64,000 nucleotides of DNA. It comes from Isochrysis galbana. Its lineage: Eukaryota > Haptophyta > Isochrysidales > Isochrysidaceae. The notes below the pieces were generated by a model. It did not search any database, was not told where the DNA came from, and saw only the letters and a program-made list of their open reading frames with translations. The translations under genes and the position numbers were made by a program. Positions 43,045-52,810 of this stretch are shown piece by piece (position 1 is the first letter of the stretch; every line of letters starts with the position of its first letter). The stretch lies in the NCBI GenBank assembly GCA_018136815.1, contig CM030933.1, positions 372,001 through 436,000 of the forward strand. Direction: 5' to 3'.

Positions 43045-43118
43045 TGCTTGCGCGAGCGAAGGGAAAGGGAAAGGAGGGGGCGGGTGGGGGGGGGGGGGGG
43101 AGCCGAAAAAAACCTGCA

Positions 43119-43140
43119 CCTACCACCTTAAGGTGGTAGG
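43119..43140. repeat. Junction palindrome where the two TTAA transposons meet
   Basis: CCTACCACCTT is followed directly by its reverse complement AAGGTGGTAGG. The middle TTAA (43128-43131) is at once the right flank of transposon 1 and the left flank of transposon 2, so one element inserted at the target site of the other. Confidence 0.9.
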
Positions 43141-44225
43141 CGCTAGTATCGGAAGGGCTTCTACGGGCGCTCCGATGGCGGCGGCGGCGGAGGCACTGGC
43201 CCGCTGCTCTGGGGCTGTGGCCCCACATCCCACCATAGAATGGCCGCTGGGCCGTGCAGGTGGGGAGCCATTGATCTGGGCCATGATCTGGTCGCATCTC
43301 TGGCTCCTCCGCCTGTCGCGATCGGCGAGGCGGAGTCTCCTCCCCCACCCCTCTCCGCGACGCCAGCGTGGTAGCGAGGAGCGAGCGCAAGGGGGGTCTG
43401 GCAGGCAAGGGCGCGGCGGTGCAGGCGCAGGGAGGGGGCAGGAAGGTAGTACCTATCGGGTGGGCGGCTGGAGGGCGGCTGGGCGCGCACTTGGGACCGC
43501 AGGTACCATCATCTGGCGGCTCTCCGGGCGGGCGCTCGACGCTTGCAGGGAGAGGCAGCAGAACGTGCAGGATTTTTCGACGGGGCGAGGCGGGCGCGAA
43601 GTGAGCTGCCGCAGCCGGCTGTTCACATGGATCGCGGGCATCAATGTACTGGCGTAGATCCGACGCAGCAGCTTGTGGGAGGCCGCGAAGGTCGATTGTT
43701 TGCGGGAGCTCCCGACGTCCAGAAATGGAGCTAAGGAGTGGCCGCGGACCGGTTCGGCATTCGAGGCTAGGCGAGCAGCTGACGAGCCCCCTGATGGCTC
43801 ATCCTCTCCGCCAGCACTGGGGCTACAGCCGCCATATTTTTGAGCGAATTGTTGAGGCTTGTGCTGGGCTTCAGCCGGCGCTGACCGCTCGGATCATATC
43901 CTCGCGTTGCTTGTTACGGTTCATAGTGCGTTTAGGTGCCCATAATAGGGTTGACAATTCACTTAAAAATCGGTTTTGGTCCGTGTAGTACCTATTCAAA
44001 AGGACTGCCAAAGATCTCTGTCTGACTCCGGCTTGTTGGCGAGCACGAGCGACTCGAATTCGGGCACTGCTTACCTCTACTAACACAGGACAGAGGCTTG
44101 GGCAAGGCTTGGGCTTGGGCGTCCGCTGCCTAGTGTTGTAAATGACATCTTGGGACTGCAAGTGAGCATGCACAACATTGTCCTTATTAGTATGTGTTCT
44201 AGACACTTCAGCCACTCACGCCTAG

Positions 44226-46056
44226 CTATGCGTCCGACAGTAAGTACCAGCCCCGTGGCAACCCTGGAAATGCACAAGAATACTCACTCGGGTGAAGGTA
44301 ATGCGAGACTATGGTGTCATCCACCATGTAATACACAATGTAGTTTGCGCGCACTTCAATTTCCTCGTCGATCTCAGTCTCGTCGTCCACCTTGTTCAGC
44401 ACTTCTCCCTGACACCACCCAGCCCCGTCGAAGTTGAACATGATTGCACGTCCGGTAAGATCCTCGTCAGCGGCGGGCGCGTCATTCTGCACAATAGGTG
44501 CGTTGGGTCCGAGCTCCGCCTGTCGCTCGGCGGCAGCGAGGGCAGGGTGCTGTGCAAAAGAGCCAACGGCACAGTCAGCCATCATTTCCTGCATCTGCAC
44601 GTGCTCCGACAATGCGTTCTTGCACTTTGAGTGACGGGGATGGCAAAGGGAAGTGCACTGCTGTCTTGCTTGCTTGCAGGGACATGCTCGCAGGCAGCTG
44701 GCGCTGCATGTGCACGCGCCTGCCTGGCCCTTATCACTGTCCTTGCCAGCACGCCCACCAGAATCGCCCTTGTATGTGTACTTTGAATGGCTCTTCTGCT
44801 TCCCTCGCTTCTCCGTCTGCTCCTTGCGCTGTTTCTTGCGGTACTTCTTGTACTCCGTGGTCCGCCGCTGCAGAGAACGACAAGCACGCTGTGTCGCACG
44901 CGTCAACCACTGCTCGCGCTGCCATTCTGTTGTCGACAGGCCCAACAGCTCATGCAACCTTGACTCCATGGTGCCGAATATCTCGATGTCTTCATCTACC
45001 TGGTCCTCCATGGCGAGCTCTTGTCTGAACTTGTGTATGACCACATTTTGCACGTGGCAGATCGCCAGCGCTGTGGAGACCATGTAATGTGTGGGGTAGA
45101 GCCTCGTCTCCTTGTCCCGGTACCGCAAGGCGACAGTGCCAACTCGTTCGGACGCATTCTGGCAGACACCTCCAAGAGCAGGGTGCACTACGTCGTCGAT
45201 CTTCTCGATGATCTCCGAGCAGATCCATTCTTGCATGCCCTTGTTGAAATCCGCGCAATCGTTGAATTGGCGCGAATCATATGCACTGCCGTCGGGCTTC
45301 TGGTGGTCGTGCAACCGACACTTGCGCCACTCGCCAGTGAAGAAGCCGGGCCCCTCATGAATGTTGGCAAGATGATTCGCCATCTCTTCCAAGCCCTCGA
45401 TGGCGATAGACTCCAAAGAGCGATTGTGGTACGCGGCATGCGCCTTCCATGCCAGAACGCCGCGCAACACAGCAGATGTGGCGCGCTGGTACGACTTTAC
45501 TAGCGGAGAAGACTCGTTCACGACGCCTCGATGCACCTTGGGCTGCAGCTTGCTCACCGTGCCGGCCTTCGTGATTCTATCCTCACAGCTACACGTGGTG
45601 TGCCACTTCTTTCCCACCTCTACCGCCTTCTTTCCGCAATTCTTCCCTAAATGGTTCGTGCATTTGTACACTGACAGGTGGTTGCAATACTTGCAGGACG
45701 TGCCTAATACCATGGCCTCCTTGGCTTTGGCCAGCACGACGGGGATGAGGCTGTTCGTTGAGGCATCACCGTCGAGAACGATGCCGTCCAGGGACGGCCG
45801 CACGTCCAGACCTTCTGCATCGAGCTGCGCATCGACGTCGTGTTCCAACCATTGCACGACGTCGTCCAGCATCTCGCCGCAGCCTACCGCGTCCATGGCC
45901 TTCGACGTAAATTCAAAGCCGCCAGCTTCGCTTAGCGAATCTTTGCCGATGGAATAATGTCGAAAGGCAAGGATGGCACCAGAGTGTAAGTCGCATATCG
46001 TGCCGGACCCATTTGCCGATGTGTGGCCACGTGTCTGCCAGAAAAAGTCGTTCGTC
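44226..46056 (-). pseudogene. C-terminal two thirds of the transposon 2 transposase
   Basis: From about 46056 the minus frame reads 'TNDFFWQTRGHTSANGSGT', the same position as in transposon 1, and runs to a TAG at 44226-44228. It keeps 'DGIVLDGDASTNSLIPVV', 'CTNHLGKN', a CXC cluster ('CTCSASCLRACPCKQA') and the SH3/Tudor-like tail ('FNFDGAGWCQGEVL', 'NYIVYYMVDDT'). The upstream 300 residues are missing because foreign DNA begins at about 46054. The two transposases are clearly homologous but diverged, and conservation of the CXC and tail modules implies they matter for transposition. Confidence 0.85.
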
Positions 46057-47880
46057 GGCGCGCTTTCAACGTCTTCTATGACTTAGCAACTCTCGATCTC
46101 TCAACAAGTGAAGATGGGCGCTCTCCCGACGCGAAGTGTATTACGGCTTGTTACGCTGCAAGCCTCGACTCGCTCAATACATACCCCGGGTGTATCCTGG
46201 GAGACGATTGGAGGAAGGCACTTGTCGGCGTGAGCTTCGACGGCGCAAGCGTAATGTTAGGCCATCAGAATGGGGTCGCCAAAAGGCTCAAGGACATGTG
46301 CACAACCAGCGTTGTGGCCGTGCACGCAGTGGCTCACGTACAGCAACTCGGTAACTCGGCTGGCTTCAATGCGGTCGCGTACTATGCTGAGTGGCGCGAC
46401 ATTGTGCAAGCCGTCTACAAGTACTACGCGTTGTCTGGAAAGAAGCGCTTCGGTCTCGCGGAGGTTGCTCGTGAGCTAGGCACGGATCTGCTGAAGATAG
46501 GAGGCACTCATGGAATCCGTTGGGCTGCCTCCCAAGCCAAGGTGCGTACGCTGCTCTTGTCTATGACGCGCCTCGTCGGTGCCTTTCGACCTATACTAAT
46601 GTATGCGTCTCTCTCCGTGGTGTTCACAGACCATCCGTGCACTGTCACGCGACTTGGACGCGGTGGTGGTAGACTTGGAGATGACAGTCAAGGGAGAAGT
46701 TGGCGCGCACTTCACGCAGTTGACCGACTCCAACTCGTTCATCGGGAAGAGCTTCATGCAGCTGTTTGAGGCCGCGGATGGCGGCCGGTCAAGGAGATAC
46801 AAAGCCGTAGTCAAATCTTTCATTCCGAACACCGACGGGGTGTCAGCGATGGACAGCTTCAACGTCATGTACACGGACGGCTCGGCAATGATCATGACCA
46901 AGGCGGAAGTCGTTGACAAGCTCACTGATACATCAAATGACAAGCTTGTCTCGGACGAGCGCTGGCAGCTGCGAAGCCAATTGACCGATTGGCGCTTTTC
47001 GGCTTTCAATGCGTTCATGCTAGACGTCCACAACCATCTGGCCATCCTCTCCAAGTCGTTCCAGAGCAACAAGCTCATCGTTTTCGATATCGAAATCAAC
47101 ATTAACAAGACTCTGAGGGCTCTGCAAAGGCTGAAGGAAGGTCCCGGAACATGCGAGAAAGAGTTCCGGGAGGAGTGCGCCAAAAACGGCGACGCGAACT
47201 GCCTAGGCACTTGCCAGCTGATGGACGTGGACGAAGGCAGAGACAAATTCGAGGCCGACCGCATCAGTGTCATCGACGCGCTCAACGAGGATCTCACACA
47301 TCGCTTTGTGAAGGTCCTCAGCGACCCCATTCTCGGCGCATTCAAGGTGTTCGACCACCGTCATTGGCCCGTGCATGAGACGACCCTTCAGGACTACGGC
47401 GTCGACAAGATCACGCAGTTGCAGGAGATCTATGGCGAGTTCCTATTGGACGATATGGAGAATGAGCTCCTCGATCAGTGGAGTGACATGAAGGTCACGA
47501 TCATGAAGAGCGAAGGGCTGCGCAACCGCGACTTCCACGACTTGTGGGCGCAGATGCTCGTGCAGTACAACAGCCATTACACGTACGTGCTCCGGCTCGT
47601 AGCGATTGCGCTTATGGTGCCTGTAGACACCTCGGAGTGCGAACGGGTGTTCTCATTGATGAACGATTTGAAGACTTCCGAGCGCAACGCCCTTGGCCAG
47701 GCTAATCTCCGCAATTTGATGGTATGGCACACGGCTGCAAAAGACCTGGCATGTGCCGACCTGCCCGTGATGTCCATTCTCAAAAAGTTTCGCGAGTTGT
47801 CTTCCTCGTCAACGAAAGGCCGCTACGCGCACCGGCCGACCGAGCCTCCTGTTTATGATTACGAAGAGACGATGAGCTGA
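46054..47880 (+). pseudogene. hAT-type transposase, 5' truncated, one intron
   Basis: Two exons (46054-46541 and 46630-47880) joined by an 88-nt intron (gtgcgtacg..ttcacag) give about 580 residues. 'VGVSFDGASVMLGHQNGVAK' (46223-46282) with 'VAVHAVAHVQQL' is the second catalytic region of ZNF862/KIAA1586-type hAT transposases. 'GIRWAASQAK' marks the next block. The end has the hAT dimerisation motif ('DTSECERVFSLMNDLKTSER', 47628-47687). The BED zinc finger and the first catalytic Asp are missing because the 5' end was deleted. The remaining frame is open, so the damage is fairly recent. Confidence 0.8.
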
Positions 47881-48359
47881 GAGCGGTGTGGGGCATCGCT
47901 TGTTGGGTGGTTTGTTAGTGTCGTGTGGGGCAGTGTTCTCTGATCATTGAATGAAGTCATGTGCGCCGTGCATGCGCCTTGCGTTTACTCATTTCCTGCT
48001 GCTCTAGCTGGGCCCAGCGCTCAGCAGCGCGTTGTATGGCAAGTGTGCAAGTGTCAAGTGTCATAGGTGTGACAACAAAACATTTGATGATAGAAATGGA
48101 AGGTGGAAGGTGAATCGTATAACTGTTTGGTTCTTACCCGCTCTGTATCAACCACGACCCAGGCCCGCGACAGCCACCCCACCCCCGGCCCTGGGCGCGC
48201 GCGCGCGCGCCGCGCGCGTGCTGGGTTCAACGGCCGTGAAGCGGAGGTGTTAATCGCAACACCTCTTTTGAAGAGGTGTTAATCAGGCATTAACACCAGC
48301 CGATTTTGGTGTTAATCCTGAGTGATTAACACCTGATTAACATTAAATTACAGGCCCTG
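46054..48359 (+). mobile_element. hAT-family transposon fragment inside transposon 2
   Basis: The right terminus, read inward from 48359 on minus, is CAGGGCCTGTAATTTAATG, a typical hAT end. Inside it are five copies of GGTGTTAAT in both orientations (48245-48340), like subterminal transposase-binding motifs. The left terminus is missing: at 46053/46054 the hAT coding region abuts transposase 2. So an original insertion in the AT-hook region was followed by a deletion that removed the hAT left end and the middle of the host transposase. Confidence 0.8.
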
Positions 48360-48530
48360 CCGGCGGCTTTGGCGGACGGCCACGCCGTGGGGCGTCGTCA
48401 ACAAGCACTTCGGGGTCGGAGACCTCGCCCTCGCTTGCACCCTCATCCTCTTCCTCTGCACTCCTCATGTTGTCCGACGAGGAGTCTGTCAGTTCTACAA
48501 CCGCTGAGCGCTTCAGCTTCCTTGGCAGCA
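48360..48530 (-). pseudogene. N-terminal piece of the transposon 2 transposase
   Basis: From the ATG at 48530 the minus frame encodes 'MLPRKLKRSAVVELTDSSSD', an acidic stretch and the AT-hook 'RRGRPPKPP', matching the start of transposase 1 in layout. It stops exactly where the hAT end begins (48359). Together with 44226-46056 it is one gene broken by insertion and deletion. Confidence 0.75.
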
Positions 48531-48607
48531 TGGCGCGCCCCGCTCCCCCCTTCACTCCCCTCCCCTCCCTCTCTCCCTCGCTGGCTCTCGCCCTCGCTCT
48601 TCGCACT

Positions 48608-48961
<354 letters not shown>

Positions 48962-49417
48962 CCTCCCTCCCTCCCTCCCTCCCCCCCCCCCCCCCCCCCC
49001 CCTTCCCTCTCCCTCTCCCTCTCCCTCTCCCTCGCCCTCACCCTCGCCCTTGCTTGCCCTCTCCCTCCCCCTCTCTCTCGCTCCCCCTCTCGCTCCCCCT
49101 CTCCCCCGCGCTCCCGCCACCCGCCGCAGAGCCACTTGCGAACCCCCCCCCCCCCCCCCCCCCCCAAAAAAAAAGCTGCGCCTACCACCTTAAAGGATTA
49201 AACCAGGAAAGACAAGAAAACTCGAAACACCGCCGCCCTTCCGGCGTGCTTTCTCGCGTCTCCTCTCGCTCGCCCTCCTCCAGCCCTTCACCCTTTTTTC
49301 TTCTCCTATCGCTCTCCCTGCTCTCTCCCTCTCCTCCGTGCCCTTAGTCCCGCACGTCACGCCTTCCCGGTCTAGTCTGCTCGCGCTCTCCCTCCCCTCT
49401 CGCTTCTCCGGCGCGCA

Positions 49418-50605
49418 ATGGGCGAATGCGCTACTGTGCGCCATCTGCTAGAGCTGCCAGATGAGCTGCTGTTGCGCGTGCTGGCCAAGCTGGAGGGGCA
49501 CGAGCTGGCAGCGGCGTGTGCTACGTGTCACGGCTTGAACAGCGCGCTCGACACCTCTGAGATCTGGCAGCACCTCTGCGATATCGTCGGAGCCGCCCGC
49601 CTTGACCTCTCGCCGAGGCAGCGTTATCGTCACTTTTGCGAAACACTCTGCTGGGAGTGCCGCAGGCCAACACAGTACGAGTTTGCGCCCTTTCGGCGCC
49701 GACTTTGCGAGGCTTGCGAGCGCTCAAATCCACACAAGTATGGCTTGGCCACACGCGAGCAGCTGTTGAATGAGGTGAGCATCACCGCGTCCATCCTGCA
49801 GGAGCTCTCATTCAACGCATGCGAGAATATCTTTGCTCAGATAGCGTCTCACAAATGTGGGGGATTCGTGTTCTATGTCAGATCAGCTGTCGCGATTGCT
49901 GCTGAATGTGCTGCTGCCGATTTGTTGCGGAATCAGAAGATGCGTTCGCGAAATGGCTCATTGGCTGACACTGATGATGGCTTCTGCCGTGGAGCAAGCT
50001 TTGGAGGATGCCTCCCGGATGATGGCTCAAGCTCCTATGATAGGTTACAGGAAGCAGTGTCGGAAAGCAAAAAGGATTTGGGTCTGACCCTCGAATCTAA
50101 CCCGGCACAAAATGCACTTGCTGAAGCTATGGAAGGCACATCAATCAGCGTTCTTGAGGTAACTGACGAAGATACCCAGGTGGCTGATGAGGCTGACATT
50201 CAGCAAGTGGCTGCACAATGGGATGCCGCGGCGCAAGAGCACACTCGATTGCGCTCCGCGAAGAATGCAGCCAAGGCCGAACGTCGAGACGCACTCAAGG
50301 AGAAAGCGAAAGCTCACAAAAAGGAAGCCAAACATGCTGCGCGGCTAAAACGCATGGGCGTTAATGTGCCCAACGCTTCGGCCGTTTCAAGTACAAGTTT
50401 GGAACCCTCATGCTCACGCATCGATAACAACACGCGTGGGCGGCGTCATGATGCTCATCGAGGACGTATGCTACCAAAAAGTGCGCACGTCAGCTCGGCT
50501 CGCGAGAATGCGATGCTAAAGCAATACCAGCGTCTTGAAAAGGTCTTTGGGGATGGGCTAGCCGGGCTATCAGGCTTAGTCCTTGCTCCGGAGCCCGGCG
50601 GGTGA
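49418..50605 (+). CDS. F-box protein with Cys4 knuckle
   Basis: The protein has 395 residues from the ATG at 49418 to a TGA at 50603-50605, without introns. An F-box occupies about residues 10-52 ('LLELPDELLLRVLAKLEGHE', 'SEIWQHLC'). A compact 'CWECRRP...RRLCEAC' pair of CxxC motifs (about 84-106) suggests a zinc knuckle for substrate or partner binding. The C-terminal half is charged with a helical Lys/Ala/Arg stretch (about 265-310, 'LRSAKNAAKAERRDALKEK'). It probably recruits targets to an SCF ubiquitin ligase; the target is unknown. Its leader (from 49190) begins directly at the end of transposon 2, so the upstream promoter may be transposon-derived. Confidence 0.75.
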   Translation: MGECATVRHLLELPDELLLRVLAKLEGHELAAACATCHGLNSALDTSEIWQHLCDIVGAARLDLSPRQRYRHFCETLCWECRRPTQYEFAPFRRRLCEACERSNPHKYGLATREQLLNEVSITASILQELSFNACENIFAQIASHKCGGFVFYVRSAVAIAAECAAADLLRNQKMRSRNGSLADTDDGFCRGASFGGCLPDDGSSSYDRLQEAVSESKKDLGLTLESNPAQNALAEAMEGTSISVLEVTDEDTQVADEADIQQVAAQWDAAAQEHTRLRSAKNAAKAERRDALKEKAKAHKKEAKHAARLKRMGVNVPNASAVSSTSLEPSCSRIDNNTRGRRHDAHRGRMLPKSAHVSSARENAMLKQYQRLEKVFGDGLAGLSGLVLAPEPGG

Positions 50606-50689
50606 AGAAAGGGCACGGACGATGGAAGAGAACATGTGAGATGGTTGAGTGACAGTGTGTGATTAAGATGCCTTTTTCCAAAAGATAAA

Positions 50690-50852
50690 AAAAGAAAAAC
50701 TTCATGATATTCTTACCGCACTCGCGGCGCATGGAACCACTAGCACTAGCACCTCCACGTACGTAGCATACTTTCTACACCCCCACTCCGGCCGAAGGAG
50801 CGAGGAGAGGCGCGCCGTCGCGCTCCTTTGCGAGCAACTATAAAGTTAGTTG
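50690..50852 (-). mobile_element. Very short retroelement (about 160 bp)
   Basis: The 5' hairpin CAACTA-taaagt-TAGTTG at 50835-50852 is identical to that of element B. Only a short GC-rich body follows, then the 3' tail 'ccgcgagtgcggtaagaat' / 'atcatgaagtttttc' (minus; 50697-50731). It sits 85 bp after the F-box gene stop. Just outside the hairpin, 'agttagttgggactggtgtg' is duplicated in tandem (50845-50884). Confidence 0.65.
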
Positions 50853-50884
50853 GGACTGGTGTGAGTAGTTAGTTGGGACTGGTG

Positions 50885-51500
50885 TGTGAGTGGAAGTGGA
50901 TGTTGTGCAGAGGATTATCATGGATACATCCATCTCATGCATCGCGGATGCTCATTCTAACCTCTGTATGTTTATACTGAGGTCTCTGCTTCTCACTTCT
51001 CCCTCGCGGCCGTTTCGAGTCCGCGCGGGGCATTCTTGCGGCACAGAAATTTCCCCGCGCGCTCTTACTTTGTTACTATTAGTTTCGCGTGCGTTTGTGT
51101 GAATGTGCGTGTGCGTGAATGCAGTAAGAATCTTATCCGGCGCGTGCGGGTGAGTGAGGGATGTCTTCAAACTGTCGAATCAAGCGAATGCTTGATCGTG
51201 GCAAGTCTCAGTGGGGCTAGGGGCATGGAGTGAAGAGAAGTCTTGAGAGAGGGGGGGAAAGGGCGCGCTACATCGTGATGATGACCCACGAGACCCCACC
51301 CCATCACTCACTCACCAACAAGAAAACTCCGAAAGCTAACGCAACATCGCACAAACAAACCAATTAAACGAGAGAAACGAATGCAAATTCGACGTGCAAT
51401 GCGGCGGAGCTTCGAGACAACTCATTGGCGAAAACAAAACTCACTCGATTTTCTTTACACACACCTCACATTGATAGAAGCACCGCATCCGCCTAGAGTA
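50885..51500. other. Intergenic stretch without recognised gene
   Basis: Nothing coding is supported. Confidence 0.3.
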
Positions 51501-51508
51501 TATAAAAT
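51501..51508 (+). promoter_or_regulatory. TATA-like box
   Basis: tataaaat (within gtatataaaatac) lies about 55 bp upstream of the leucine-rich-repeat exon and could be its promoter if that exon is the first one. Confidence 0.3.
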
Positions 51509-51557
51509 ACTCTGGATGCGACATGGACATAGTCTGTCGCGTGCTTGAGGCAGGAGC

Positions 51558-51764
51558 GTGTCGGGTGTCGGAAGTCGGAAGACCCATACGCTCAACCTCG
51601 ACCGCAACCGGATCGGACCGGCGGGCGTGCAGCGCCTGTGCGAGCTCGCGCGGAGCTTTCGGCTGTCGTCGGTGGACCTCTCGTGCAACCCGATTGGCGC
51701 GGAGAGCCAGCCAATGCTCTCACAGCTGAGGAAGCTCAAGGAACAGGTTACTGCTCTGCTGTGA
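51558..51764 (+). CDS. Leucine-rich-repeat (ribonuclease-inhibitor type) terminal exon or remnant
   Basis: The frame ends at a TGA at 51762-51764 and encodes two LRR units of the ribonuclease-inhibitor type ('LNLDRNRIGPAGVQRLCELA', 'LSSVDLSCNPIGAES'), then a short helical end. No ATG occurs in frame in the exon. A possible acceptor, gaggcag, ends at 51556, so this could be the last exon of a longer LRR gene or a relic. I found no upstream LRR exons. Confidence 0.45.
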   Translation: MSGVGSRKTHTLNLDRNRIGPAGVQRLCELARSFRLSSVDLSCNPIGAESQPMLSQLRKLKEQVTALL

Positions 51765-52810
51765 TCACAATGCAATTGAGTGTGTGTGTAAGGGGGGGGG
51801 AGGGGAGGGGGGGGGAGGGGGTCGGAGAGGGGGGTCGAATACTCTAGTAAATATAACATGTATATTTGCGGGGGTGAAATTTCTCCCGTGTTCGGGTGGT
51901 GCACTGGGACTTTTGATGACCCGCACCTTTCTGCGGGCATGACGACGGACGGGGCGAGAGGAGGAACACACGAGACACAGACACGAGGGGGTGCTTCCGA
52001 GCGAGAGCGCGACGAAACAAAAGCTAAAAGACGGACGGGGAGGGGCGCGGGAACTCTAGGAACAAGGGGGGAAATTAATGGAACGGGGAAGGGGTCGGAC
52101 GCTAGATGAAGGGCGGAGAGAGCGACGAGCGCGGGAGACTCCGGACCTCGCTGGCCAAGGAAACAAGGGAACCGCCGGGGTCGCGCATGAGACGAAGGGA
52201 AGGAAGGGATTCCGGCCGCTGGAGCGGTGCGCGCGGGACGAAAGGAAGAGGGAGAGAGGAGAGCGGGGGGGGGCGCGGAAGGGGAAGACAAGCTCTATGA
52301 ATAGTGCGTGTCGCATGGCATGGAGACGCTCCTCCTACCCGCAACACCTTCTTCATACCCGTCACCAAGTCCAATTACCAAATAATCGCACGCGTTCTAT
52401 TATCCGTCATCCAAGAGCACTTGATCTAGGCAAAGGGCCGCCGCAAGGAATCAATTTCCCTCTTGAGTTTCTCAGATTATCGGGGGATACTCCATACTCC
52501 TGACTAATGCTTGCGACGCACCGTCGCATTTGAAGTGTTCGGGCCTTCCGTTACACGTCCCCTTGCACACTGCGGTCACAATGCACCGATTCGAGCCAAC
52601 GTCCGATGCGCCCTTGGGCAGCACACAGATTCGAGGTCTGTTCCACGAATTGTGTATGGACGGGCAGCCACTTAGGTGTTCACGGACTGGTGGCGCTGCA
52701 CTGAGGTGTGATGGAATAGAGGCCCGCTTCATCTTGCAATCTTAGTTGTCATTGGTGGGCGCGGTGCATGTGGTCCCGTGGTGATCTTGAAAGAGACGGC
52801 CGCAAAGGCT
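51765..52810. other. Intergenic stretch without recognised gene
   Basis: G-rich tract at 51791-51830; AG-rich sequence 51950-52290. No supported gene. The right end is the 3' flank of the kinesin gene. Confidence 0.3.

Larger units (their letters stand above)
39116..43131 (-). mobile_element. TTAA-flanked DNA transposon 1
   Basis: TTAA at 39116-39119 and 43128-43131 flanks a 4008-bp element (39120-43127) whose ends are inverted: ggtggtaggt at the left and cctaccacc (with 'tgcacctaccacc') at the right. It carries a minus-strand transposase gene. The left subterminal region (39120 to about 39550) is similar to that of transposon 2 (43132 to about 43580), e.g. 'ccagcgtggcagcgaggag' versus 'ccagcgtggtagcgaggag'. 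The TTAA target is typical of Kolobok- and piggyBac-type elements; see the transposase entry for the family. Confidence 0.85.
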
